From assembly GCA_009760855.2 (NCBI GenBank), contig WPIO01000129.1, forward strand, positions 248,001 through 312,000: a stretch of 64,000 nucleotides of DNA, read 5' to 3'. The notes beneath the pieces are model-generated. The model ran no database searches. It had not been told where the DNA came from and saw nothing but the letters and a program-made list of their open reading frames with translations. The position numbers and the translations under genes are program-made. Of the stretch, positions 1-10,111 are shown one piece after another. The first letter of the stretch is position 1. Each line of letters opens with the position of its first letter. This DNA is from Cristatella mucedo (lineage: Eukaryota; Bryozoa; Phylactolaemata; Cristatellidae).

Positions 1-221
1 AAGTTTCGAGCCCTCTTCCGTCGGGACCTTGTGCCGCTGCTATCGTCTATCACCCTATTCCAACATGTAACAGCCCACCAGTACGAGTTCCTTCGCAACG
101 AATTGGGAGAAAATATCACATTGCAGCTTAAATATCGTGCTAGGGCAAGGTATCATCAGCCCGAGCTCAAGTCCGTGACTGGGACCTACTGTTTATACGC
201 CCTAGAAAAATGACGACATTC
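1..221 (+). other. Unassigned sequence upstream of gypsy RT
   Basis: A 60-codon open stretch (31-213) runs up to the first recognisable reverse transcriptase motif. By position it could be the protease-RT spacer of the Ty3/gypsy element that follows, but no protease active-site triad (DTG/DSG) is visible. No firm assignment. Confidence 0.25.
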
Positions 222-720
222 GTATAGCCGTACACTATAGAGAGCTTAATAAACGTACTGCAAAAATGCCTATTCTGTGTGGCTATCAGAAGAAATCCGG
301 GACCAAACCCGTGGCTCCTGCTTGTTCAGCAGCCGGGAAGGGAACTCCGGATACTGGCAGGTGCCACTTCACCCAGACGATGTTCACAAGACGCGTTTAC
401 ACCCGGGCCATGACTCGGTGCATTCGCCTTCTTACAAATGTTATTGGGGTTATCCGGGGCTGCGGCCACATTCCGGTGGTTAATTGACTCGGTTTAAATG
501 CGATTTGCCCTTCATATATATCCATTTGGACGACGTTATCTTCCACAGCTGCAGCAAGACGGAGTACATCAGCGATTTGAATATTATATTTTCCGGTCTA
601 TAGACGGCCGGATTGACACAGTCCGATTGTAAATGCCATATTGTGCAGGCTGAGATGAAATACCCGGGGCAAGTCTTAGGCAGGAACGGTATGTGCTCTG
701 ATCCGGAGAAAGTGTGCCAA
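222..720 (+). pseudogene. Ty3/gypsy reverse transcriptase remnant
   Basis: This is a degenerate RT domain of a Ty3/gypsy LTR retrotransposon. Motifs are read across shifting frames: VHYRELNKRT at about 228-257 (the fingers motif, normally VDYRxLN), SGYWQVPLHPDDVHKT at about 346-390 (the palm block around the first catalytic Asp in intact elements), and YIHLDDVI at about 518-541, the degenerate YxDD active site with His for Tyr. KCHIVQAEMKYPGQVLG follows at about 630-680, the usual connector before RNase H. Several frameshifts and stops separate the blocks, so no functional protein is possible. It continues directly into RNase H and integrase in standard gypsy order. Family assignment is firm; the lineage within Ty3/gypsy is not resolved. 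Confidence 0.85.
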
Positions 721-728
721 GTCAGTGA

Positions 729-1376
729 TTGGCCGGCACTGACTTAGTGTGTGAGCGCCTTGCGTTTCTGGGCTTGGCGTCCCACTATCACCGGTTCATA
801 AAAGGCTTTGCTGTGTTGGCTGCTCCTTTGCGTGAACTGCCTGCAGGAGGGACGCTGTGCTTCTGGGAGCGAACGAAGCAACAGCACTTGGAGCCACTGA
901 AGGGAGCGCTGGCCTCAGTCCAGGTGGTCGCTCACCCGACGACTGCCGAGCTTTTCGTCGTCTGCACCGACTCCAGTGACCATAGTCTTGGTTCGGTAGT
1001 AGAATAAGGTCGGGTGCAGGCATTCAAGAGACACGCCTTGTCTTCTAGCCAATGAAACTACAGTACCGTCCAAAAAGAATGGCTGGCACTCTTACATGCC
1101 TTGAAGGAATTCATGCACTTTCTCCTGGGCCAACGATTTGAGGCGAGAACCGATCAGAATCCGCTTGCGTGGCTTAATGGCCGGAAAGCATTGAGGATTT
1201 TGACACGATGGGCTGTCGCCTTACAGGAGTTCGAGTTGGACATCACGTACAGGAGAGCAGAGCTTAACACCCAGGCAGATGCTCTGTCGTGCCTGCCTAC
1301 TGAGGATCCGCCGGCTTGCCTTTTCGAGGTTTGGCCACCAGAGGAGGTGAGCGACCTCAGAGAGATGCCGTGTTAA
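729..1376 (+). pseudogene. Ty3/gypsy tether and RNase H remnant
   Basis: Two open pieces (729-1007 and 1101-1376) carry the end of the RT thumb/tether and RNase H. Landmarks are FLGLASHYHRFIKGFA near the start, TDSSDHSLGSVVE (first RNase H Asp block) at about 968-1006, and YSTVQKEWLALLHALKEF at about 1060-1110 (catalytic Glu block). ARTDQNPLAWLNG follows, and RRAELNTQADALSCLP at the end. An in-frame stop at 1005-1007 and another between the two pieces inactivate it. Order and spacing match the RNase H of gypsy pol polyproteins. It is part of the same dead element as the RT upstream. Confidence 0.85.
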
Positions 1377-1499
1377 GACCCGTTTCTGAATGCTGTAGTA
1401 GAGGCACTGAAGGCCGGTTCAAATCAAGCATCACGTAGGATTCGTCATGTTTTGCGGTGGTTCCGACAAATGTGGGGCAAGCTATAACTGGTTGATGAC

Positions 1500-2903
1500 G
1501 TCCTTTACCATTACTTTCGCCCTCGACCAGGAGCCGAGTATACATATATGCTTTGGTCGCGCCGCCAGCCCTTTGAGAAGAGCCGATCAGACGATACCAT
1601 GACGATAGCGGTCACCGAGGCATATAACGGACATATGATCGGCTACGAGACGATTCTTAGTGGATCATTAAGAGCCGAGACGTCGTGTGATATTGCAGAT
1701 CTTTTCAGGTATGCCAACCGGTTAATGAGACACAGCTAGCTAAGGCCCGCTTGTACCGACACCTGTAGGATGGCCGTGGGACACGGAAGCTGTAGACATC
1801 TTGAAGTTTGCCATATTAGAGCTTGGCCGTGAATATGTAATTTATCTCCGTCAGTAACTCCACAAAGTCATAAAGACCATGTGGGTGTTACGCAGCAGAG
1901 TTTTGTATAGCGAACTCACAGCCTAAGCGGCTTTCGGTACGCATTCGGTAGCCAACAGACTTCGTCTCACGCAACAAAGAGAAAGTGGGAAGCATAGCAG
2001 AGTTAGGAGAGCAGTTGAGGTAGTGAGTAGCATAGAAGTAGCAGTTCAGGACCGCTGAAAAAGATGTGCCATAGTCGGCAGTTGGAGAGTAGATGTCGTT
2101 GCGTAAGACCTACTGGTATTGCAGGACAGCTTCACGAAATGGCTCGAGGCCCTGCTTTTGCGAGACACGTCGGCGGAGATAGCTCAGACGGCCCTGTTAA
2201 ATATTTTTGCTCGTTTTGGTATGCCGTGGTCTCTGCACTCTGACCGGGGCAGCAATTTCGAGGCTGAAGTGGTAATCACGCTATGCGATGCTTTCGGCAT
2301 ACTCAAGACGTGGACAAACCCTTACCATCCGCAGAGGGACGGCATGCTAGAAAGAGACAACAGAACACTACTTACTATGCTGCGCACCTCACGTCTACGC
2401 TCAGCCGGGCAGAGGGTGAGTCATCGTTGACTGCTTTTATTTGCTCATCGTACTGATCGGAATCAAGATACGGGATATTGCCCCTTCGAGCTGATGTTTG
2501 GCCGCGAGCCGAAGTGCCTCGATTACCTTCTAGAGAGCACACAATACACTGGCACTACACCTCCAGCGTATCGCCAAACACTCGCCGAAATCGTGAATTA
2601 GTAGATGCACAGCTGGCTCAAAGTGCCGAAGAAGTGCAGAGCCAACGACCGCCAAAAATGCCACCCTATTATCGTCCTGGAGATCCGGTGTGGCTGTGGG
2701 ATAGTCGGCCGAGGCACAAGCTCCCAACTCGATGGCTCGGCGGGTGGAGTGTGGAAACGGTTCTACAACCGGTCACTCTGCCCATCATAAATGAAGCCGG
2801 CCACCGAAAGGTCGTGCATCTGGATAAAGTTAAGATGCGAGTACCAAGACTACAAGAGTCCTCTAACCTCGACGTGACCCTAGAGTGGATCGGGTCCAAA
2901 TGA
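1500..2903 (+). pseudogene. Ty3/gypsy integrase remnant, split by a LINE
   Basis: The integrase is recognisable in two halves. The first (about 1500-1837) holds a weak zinc-binding region (EAYNGHMIGYETIL) and AVDILKFAILELGREYVIYL, which includes the first catalytic Asp of the DDE core. The second (2119-2903) resumes with QDSFTKWLEALLLRD, LHSDRGSNFEAEV (second Asp) and PYHPQRDGMLERDNRTLL (catalytic Glu). The 3' part carries FELMFGREPK and a GPY/F-like C-terminal module (YRPGDPVWLWDS, then VVHLDKVKMRVP). The gap between the halves is filled by a LINE-B fragment. Frame changes around 2430 and 2600 add further damage. Domain identity is clear; the element is inactive. Confidence 0.85.
1838..2115 (-). 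mobile_element. LINE-B fragment inserted in gypsy integrase
   Basis: This interval separates the two integrase halves and matches LINE-B copies elsewhere. The words CTTCGTCTCACGCAACAAAG, AGCAGAGTTAGGAGAGCAGT and GCCATAGTCGGCAG recur near 14853-14975 on the same strand. The tail words near 1848 and 1951 (GTAACT, GGTAGCCAAC) recur at about 33918-33965. It is the C-terminal/3' end of an L2-like LINE in reverse orientation, truncated on its 5' side. Confidence 0.75.
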
Positions 2904-3330
2904 GATATTCAAAGACATGCCTCAAATGCTGGCCTGGGGACCACCACCTGCTCAGGAAGTCAGGAGCACCGGTAACTGATGGCTGCACGAGTTTCGGGCT
3001 AGCTTGGCCCCTCTGTCGAGCTGGTAGACTACGTGATTTATTGACATTCAATGGGGGAAGGGGTGTGATGTGGGCCTGCGGCTTCTGCTGTAATTAGTGA
3101 AGCATCCAACACTAATGCATATGCCTCACCTATGGCAAATGGTTAAGCCATTGAAGTAGCACAGCTTCAGGCAACTAATCCTGGTTGTATTTCGTGTCGT
3201 CTGCTGCAATTTATCAAGCTCATATATTTGCCATTGAGAGGAGTAAACGACAGTCTCGTTTACAGAGCACTTGTGCAGGCTGTCTCAGTGAGACTCTCAC
3301 TAGAACAGTCTCTACCTGAGACACCGGCTA
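2904..3330 (+). mobile_element. Possible gypsy polypurine tract and LTR remnant
   Basis: After the last integrase codon comes about 150 bp of leader, then a purine run GGGGGAAGGGG at 3053-3063. TGTGATG follows immediately, the usual arrangement of a polypurine tract and the TG start of a 3' LTR. The sequence to about 3330 would be LTR, ended by the LINE-A copy. No second LTR is in the window for comparison, so the boundary is an inference. Confidence 0.4.
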
Positions 3331-4170
3331 TCACGACGTTTCAAAGTGTAGTTTGCTTAGATGACTGCATCAGCTCCACAGTAACGTCTGCATGCTTTCA
3401 GCTATGTAGCATTGCTAAAACTCGGGCTTATTTAGACGCAGAAACCACATAGTATTGTGCATGTATGACGTTTGGTCTTGACTTATGTAACTCACTGCTT
3501 GCTGGTCTACCAGTCTGTGCAAGCAGGTCTTAACAGCTCATGCAAAACTGTGCAGCTAGGCTTATCTGTCGTGAGGCTGGCAGTTGCCATATCACACCAC
3601 TTCTCGCTGACGTGCACCAGCTCCCAGTCAAGCAACGCATCGACTTCAAGGATTTGTAACTCACTATTAGGTACCTTCATTTTTGGCTCTAGCCTACCTA
3701 TCAGATTTACTCCCCAACAGGCTCAGCATCGTTCTACTGACTTCTCGGAATCTAACTCTGTACCTAAACTTGGTACAAACCTTAAATTATTTTGAGACCA
3801 ATAGTTTAGTTTGCATGCTCCCAAAGTCTGGAACTCTCTCCCGACCTGCGTCAAAGCTATCTGATGACTTGTCCACATTTAAAAAGAAACTGAAAACGCA
3901 TTTATATATGACAGCATTTAGTGGGTCCAAGTGATTCAACCTGTATGTGCTTAGGTGGGCTGACCCTTCTCCATGCTGCTACTAACCACACTTGCATGCT
4001 GACCCTGTGCGTGTCGACCCTAACCATATTACTTGTTGTTTGTTGAGCATGCCACCACTAACCAGCAATAATATTGCGCCTACAAAGAGATTAAGTAATC
4101 TGAGGTTGATTTATCGAATGCATAATCATAATAATTATTGTTACTATTATATATAAACCTAGCTGTCTGG
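3330..4170 (+). mobile_element. LINE-A copy (L2-like), 5'-truncated
   Basis: Degenerate C-terminal part of the LINE-A ORF and its 3' UTR. Peptide fragments in shifting frames match better copies: SSTVTSACFQLCSIAKTRAYLD (about 3375-3440) and the downstream SLPxD, TFKKKLKT and TAFSGSK words (3850-3933). The 3' UTR has GCATGCTGACCCTGTGCGTG. The tail has the GCGCCTACAAAGAGATTAAG hairpin region at about 4077, ending in TTA-rich repeats near 4135. Truncated at the 5' end and carrying multiple frameshifts. Confidence 0.8.
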
Positions 4171-5930
4171 CTTTACGTTATCTTAGTGTGCAAAACATTG
4201 AAAGATAAGTCAAAAATATGTCAGATTTTATTGAGACGTTTAAAGGTCACTGAAAACTTTTGTAACTTTTTAATATCCTAAAGTTAATAACCGGATGCAC
4301 TGCTTACCACCAGCGTTCTATTTTAAATCTAATAACATGTTTCTTTGAAGGTGCAGCAACGGCATATTTCGAGAAAATTTACCACTATTATACCTGCTGC
4401 TGCTGCAGCTCAAAGTTAGACTGCTTCCAAAAGCAGCCAGTGACACTGCCTTCAACAACATTCTGTGCACAGTACACAAGAGTAACATTGAGAAAATATA
4501 TCCTTATTGCGATATGAGAGATCAATCAATGTGTCAATCAATCAATCACAGCCACTAAGCATTGCTGGCTACCGCTAATAGATAGTCATGATACCTGTTT
4601 TGATCCGTCCGGTTACCTCGACTGTCGTTCCCCTTTGAAAAATGCACGAACCCACCGGAGGAGGCTGAATAGTGATTGCCTTTACTTTTAACAGACTTGA
4701 TCCTGTAATGCATTTACCGTAACATGTATAATTTTCCACCGCTGCCTAGCCGATTTCTGTGCGTTAAGAACATTTCACCACTAAAGCAACTGGAAAAGTT
4801 CTTAGTCTACTCACCGCAATCTTCAAAAAGTATCGCCTTTGCTGATGCTGCAACTAAGAGCGACCAGTAAAGCACAGAGACTATAAAAGGAGTCATTGCT
4901 ATAGCTGGTTTTTGGCGAGCGTTCCTTTCTATTACCGTTAAGGCTGGTACTTTACCAAACAGGGTATTAACATATAAAATGTGCTAGCAGGTTACACTTG
5001 TGGTCTATCCTATCCGATTGGTTGATCAGAGATTTATGGCAGGTGGAGGCTTGACGTTAGTCTAGAGCAGATCTAGGCTAACTCCAGCCTTTGGGCCAAA
5101 GCCGGCCTAGCTAGAACTCCAATCCGGCCTGGCAAGTACTTTAATCCAGCATAGCAGCCCGCTAGTAATTTATTGATGGATCCGGGCTTATTGAGTTGTC
5201 GAGGTTTTCTTTCCTTCACTATAGGCGTACTTTGAGGAGCATCTCAGCTACAAGTTTTCGAGGCAAGAGCCGTTTCTCAGTCTCTTTTTGCTTTGAGTTG
5301 ATAGCTACTTGTTATAGTGCTTGATTTAGCTCCGAGAATTTCGCAGTATGATTTTAGAACGGTGAATTTGCAATTAGCAAGGCTAGCGGCAGCAGCCCAT
5401 AGCCGTGACGGATTTGAACTAGAAATTTTAATCAGGGCAAATGAGTGTGCCAGCGAGACACGTAAGAGGGTGGAGAGAGGAACGGTGCCTTGTAACTAAG
5501 ATTCATAAAGGAAGGGCAGCCGAGGAAGTTCCTACTGACAAGACGTCACGTCAAGCGTGGGCCTGATGGCTCCAGCTACGACCGACTGGAGCGAGCCAGT
5601 GGGATTAAGATCGACAGGATGGCAGGAACCACTGCAGTAAGTACTGTACCTAGACGGTCTCGTCGTCTTAGAGATACTCGCATAACTACAGATAATTGGC
5701 ACGTCAGGAAAAACATCCGGCCTGTAAACTGTCCTTCGGCATTTTGTCACCTGCACGGAAATCCCTTGGAACGCCTCTGGTCGTACGTGTTAGTTGTCTA
5801 TGGGCTCTGTTGCAATGCAGTTGTAAAAAAAAGTATTCGTTATGTATTTATTAAATTTTGCAATTTAATAAAAAGCATTTACATCCACAGCGTTTTTTCA
5901 GGGTCCGGAACTGATTAATGGCATTTCAGT
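4171..5930. other. No recognised gene
   Basis: No gene or repeat family is recognised. Small things visible: an ATCA-rich run near 4520-4550; a stretch at 5060-5165 rich in GGCCTAGC/CCGGCCT words; and two short frames (5317-5499 and 5619-5918) without known motifs. AATAAA-type A-rich sequence at 5820-5880 could be an old 3' end of an inserted element. Confidence 0.5.
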
Positions 5931-6339
5931 TCATTGTTAGGAGGAAAATTGATTTGGCATAGAACTGCTTTGAGTTACGAGCTCCGTCATGGGACGAATT
6001 GAAGTCGTAAGTCAAGGTAGTACTGCACTGCTGGGTGCAAGGCAAGCTAACGTTCGCGGGGACTTTCTCTACCACTGATTTCGGGCACTTGCATGAAACA
6101 GAAGCACCTGGCTGGGGAGGGATGATAAATATTGTGATGGAAACAAGTTCACTCTCTGGTCTTGGTTTATGCACCACCAAGGAGTGTGTTGCACGTAAGT
6201 GTGTGTGTACAGTGACGTGCAAAGGAATTTTACATGAGGGTCATATTACTAAAGACCTGTTTTTGCTCAGTAACATCAATTACTATGCCTACAGAGCAGA
6301 AGCAGTGGACAGCCACGAGTATCCGAAAGGTTGACCACA
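5931..6339. other. Unassigned flank of the hAT relic
   Basis: Open stretches on both strands have no family resemblance I can name. By position it may hold the 5' non-coding end of the hAT element that begins near 6340, but no terminal inverted repeat was located. Confidence 0.3.
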
Positions 6340-7614
6340 AACGACGTATCTTCCAACCCCCAATGGACCTACGAGTTGAGTTATTCTTTCGTTCGACCCC
6401 GCAACAAAGCCTTGTGTTTAGTGTACAACGAGACCGACGGCACTTTAAGCGGTTGTATCTTAACGGGCATTTCGATGCGAAGCACGCGTGCACGTACAGA
6501 CCGATGATGATTCACCGATGATGAGCAGAAGAGTGAAGCTGCTCGCTTGCACTCGCGGCTGGATACAAAATTGTCCCTCTTCAAGAAGCCAAAGCTGCCA
6601 AAGCGTCTGAGTCTGCTGAGCGGCGCACTCGTGCCTCCTACCAAGTGTTGGTATTGACGGCGATGAAAAGGAATCTCTTCCTCTGGTGCAGACTTTGCAA
6701 TGGAATGTGTACTTACTGCTGCCGACGTCATTTGTCCCGAGCAGCACGACACTTTCAAGGCAATCCTGCTGCCTTCCCGCAACTGTGACTCGATGCATAG
6801 AGGACTTAGCCGCTGATATCCAGTCCTCGATGTTCAGGAAGTTCAAAACTCTCGATATTTTCTCCATCGCCTTAGACGCGAGCTATTACATCAGAACACT
6901 GCACAGCTGGCCATCTTTTTACTTGGCATCGCACAAGTCGCGGAGGTAGGCGAGGAGTTTCTCAGCCTCGTCCCAATAAAGGGAATGAAAACAGGCACAC
7001 ATGTCCTCAATGCCCTCCTACTGGCTTTGAGTGGTTTTGACCTGACAAAGCTCGTTTTGGTAACTACTGACGGTGCACCTGCCGTCGCTGGATCTGCCAA
7101 AGAACTTTTGCTGCTGCTGATGACCACTTCTGCTCTTCGGGCTGTACCCAGGATATACATAAGATGCACTGCATCCTTCACCAGGAAGCATTGTATGCCA
7201 AAGCGTCAGGCATGAAAGGTGTCATGTCTGTTGTGGTGAAGGTAAAGAAAGCAGTGCTTGCACGTTCTGTCAACCGCCGCATCTTCAAGCACATCTGCTA
7301 AGCTGTCGAGGCTAATTATGGCAATCTTCTTTACCACACTTTGGTGTGCTGGCTCATTCGTTGCAACACCGTGAAGTGCGTTATTTCTCTGTACCACGAT
7401 ATTGTTTTCTTCGTCTGAGAGAGGGGCCTCAGGGTCTTTAAAACTTTAACTTTGGCTGACGAGGTTTGGCTTTGTCGCTTCAGTTTCCTCACTGATATCA
7501 GCTCTCACCTTACCGAACTTTATCTGAAGCTGCAAGGACGTGATGTGCTTTTCATGGAAATGGAAGCCCGCATGCAGGCATTATAAACAAAGCTGGTTCT
7601 ATTGGAGAAACAGA
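6340..7614 (+). pseudogene. hAT transposase relic (GTF2IRD2/ZBED-like group)
   Basis: A broken transposase of the hAT superfamily, of the type domesticated as GTF2IRD2 and ZBED genes in vertebrates. In order, across frameshifts: an N-terminal zinc-finger-like block (NKALCLVYNET at about 6405-6437, then GHFDAKHA at about 6464-6487); ASYQVLVL near 6637; VTTDGAPAVAG at about 7060-7092, whose Asp is the expected second catalytic acid; and HCILHQEALYAKASGMKGVM at about 7167-7226. Then YGNLLYHTLVCWLIR (about 7317-7361) and FLTDISSHLTELYLKLQGRD (about 7484-7543). Many stops and indels rule out function. The C-terminal dimerisation domain is missing, because LINE-A starts at 7615. These words are those of the family as I know it; a profile search would settle the subgroup. 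Confidence 0.8.
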
Positions 7615-8747
7615 CGTATAATAATAACAATGATTCACTTGATAAAGCGCCATCAGAGAACGCAATCTCTTTCTCGGCGCTTTACATATCCTGCAAAGAA
7701 AACACGATCGAATGGTGAGTGGAAACGTCAAGCTTGATAAATATGAATGACATGGTTAGGTATGACATGCACAAGGTCAGCATGCAAGTGTGGTTGTAGG
7801 CAGCATGCAAAGGTGTCAGCATGCATAAGCACATAAAGGACGAATTACTGAGACCAACTAAATGATGTAAATAGGTGCGTTTTTAATTTCTTTTAAATAT
7901 GGTCAAGTCCAGGGATGTCGGGATGGAGGTCGAGAGTAAACTCAAGGCTTTGGGAGCATACGAACTGAAGGCGGGTCTCCAAATGAATTAAGGTTTTTGC
8001 CAGGTATAGGTAAACAATTAGTTTCTGAAAAGGAGGTGGTACGGTGGTCATTGGCCTGGTGGAAGAGTAGATCCGATAGGTAGGCTGGAGCCAAAGAATG
8101 AAGGGACCATAAAGTGAGCGACTAAACCTTGAAGTCAATCCGTTGCTTGACTGGTAGCCAGTGCAGGTCGGCGAGAAGTTAGGTAATGTGGCAACTGCGA
8201 CGCTCACGACAGACAAGCCTAGCTGCAGTGTTTTGCACCAGCTGCAATCGCTTGATCGCACATGCTGGTAGGCTAGTAAGCAGTGAGTTGCAGAAGTCGA
8301 GACGGGATGTCACGAATGCATGGACCAACTTGGACGTGGTATCCTTATCTAAACAAGCCCGAATTTAGGTAATATTTTGCAGATCAAAGTACACACATTT
8401 GACTGAAGAGCTGATGTGGTCATCTAACGAGAGGTCACTTTGGAACATGACACCTAGATTTAGAGCTGATTTAACAGGAGACGTGCTGGCACAGCCAATT
8501 TTGAGTGTCAGCCTTTCCAATTTTTGAATCACACTGGGTTTGCCCATAACTAGTAAGTTAGTTTTATCATCCTTTAGTTTTAGAAAATTTGCTGCCATCC
8601 ATATGCAGATGTCGTTAAGAGATGCAGCAAGTGAGTTTAGAGAATTCGAGGTGCTCGAAGGCTGGGAGGGATCAAAGCAAAGGCACAACTGAGTGCCATC
8701 CGCATACAAGTGAAAGCCTAGATTGTGCTTGGCAATCACATCTAAAT
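7615..8747 (-). mobile_element. LINE-A copy (L2-like) on the minus strand
   Basis: The 3' end is at low coordinates: ATT-rich tail (7618-7632), then the reversed hairpin and AAAGCGCC words at 7643-7685. The coding part lies at 7893-8739. Its 124-codon 5' piece (8365-8739) holds GFHLYADGTQLCLCFDPS, the RT active site with YADD changed to YADG, followed by WMAANFLKLKDDKTNLLVMG and LSLDDHIS. Frameshifts disrupt the rest (YQSSNG, CRERRSCHIT-region codons in other frames). The mutated active site and shifts make it inactive. 5' truncation occurs at the AT repeat. Confidence 0.85.
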
Positions 8748-8758
8748 AACTAAATAAC

Positions 8759-8760
<2 letters not shown>

Positions 8761-8835
<75 letters not shown>

Positions 8836-8847
8836 ATATATATATAT
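8761..8847. repeat. (AT)n microsatellite
   Basis: Alternating AT over almost the whole interval with one TATTATAT interruption. It abuts the truncated 5' end of the LINE-A copy. Confidence 0.95.
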
Positions 8848-9299
8848 GAGCTATTCCAATTTTCCGTGCTCATTCAATTAATCTAGACTATATTTACAAA
8901 CAGTAATAGTAACATTATTAAGAAGGCACTATTTTGAGTGGGAGTGCTTAATTGCAGAGCCTGTCACTATACAATAAAATCTAGCAATGCACTTAGTGTT
9001 TAGGAACCTTCGGTAAGAAGGACAGTTTGCACAGTTATAGGAGAGAAATTAAAACTGAAGCCTGTAAAACGTGTTATCGTTTTCTGTTAGTAAACACTCT
9101 GTAATTCATCCGTGTGTGAGAGAAATCTTATGATGCCAACCAGCAGCTCCCAAAACCTGGAGAATAAATCAAATGCTGTAGGCGGATTTGGTAATCGACG
9201 GTGTGACAACTTCCCAATACATATAGGGAATCGGGCCGAGAAACTTAACCATTAGTCCGAGTTCCTCAAATGTTCTTTGAATAGGGTCAGCAATATTTT
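8848..9299. other. No recognised gene
   Basis: AT-rich sequence with no open frame or repeat family that I can identify. The missing C-terminus of the hAT relic was looked for here and not found. Confidence 0.5.
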
Positions 9300-9339
9300 T
9301 TTAAATTATAAGGCACTTATAAAGCACCCTCAGAGAACT

Positions 9340-9393
<54 letters not shown>

Positions 9394-10111
9394 GCACTTT
9401 ACATTTGATGAAAAGGAAAATGCAATTGAATGGTGAGTAAAATCATGCTTGACAAACAAACAAAATGAATAATATGGTTAGGGGTGACATGCACAGGGTC
9501 AGCATGCAAATGTGGTTAGTGGCAGCATGCACGGTGTCAACACACGCATAAGCACTAAACAACCCACTAAATGCTGTCCTAAATAGGTGTGTTTTTAAGT
9601 TCTTTTTAAATGTGGTCAGGTCAGGGGATGTTCTGATGCAGGCCGGGTGGGAGTTCCAGGCTTTGGGACCATATGAACTAAATGCATGGCCTCCAAAGGA
9701 TTTGAGGTTTGTACGAGGTATTTGTAGACTGTTGGATTCCTAAAAGTGGGTAGTACGATGCTTGGCCTGATGGGGGAGTATATCTGACAGATAGGCTGGA
9801 GCCAAAGAATGAAGTGACCTCAAGGTGAGCAATAAAACCTTGAAGTCAATCCATTGCTTGACTGGTAGCCAGTGCAGGTCGGCAAGAAGTGGAGTAATGT
9901 GGCAACTGCGACGCTCACGACAGACAAGCCTAGCTGCAGCGTTTTGCACCAGCTGCAATCGCCTGATCGCACATGCCGGTAGGCCAGCGAGCAGTGAGTT
10001 GCAGAAGTCGAGACGGGATGTCACAAATGCAGGGACCAACTTATATGTCCTATCCTTATCTAAACAAGCCCGAATTTTAGCAATGTTATGAAGCTGAAAG
10101 ACTTGCTGCAA
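9300..10111 (-). mobile_element. LINE-A copy with internal CT microsatellite
   Basis: Reverse-strand L2-like LINE. The 123-codon frame 9740-10111 reads FQLHNIAKIRACLDKD, TSRLDFCNSLLAGLPACAIR, RLQLVQNAAARLVCRERR and LHWLPVKQWIDFKVL, the typical C-terminal domain downstream of RT. The 3' UTR words (GCATGC, CCTAACCATATT in reverse) and the tail hairpin (about 9319-9400) follow. The tail hairpin itself has been expanded into a CT repeat. The RT core is absent (5' truncation at about 10111). Confidence 0.9.
9343..9391. repeat. (TC)n microsatellite inside a LINE tail
   Basis: About 24 TC units grown out of the short CTCTTT stretch of the LINE-A 3' hairpin. Other copies have only AATCTCTTTCT at this point. 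Confidence 0.95.
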
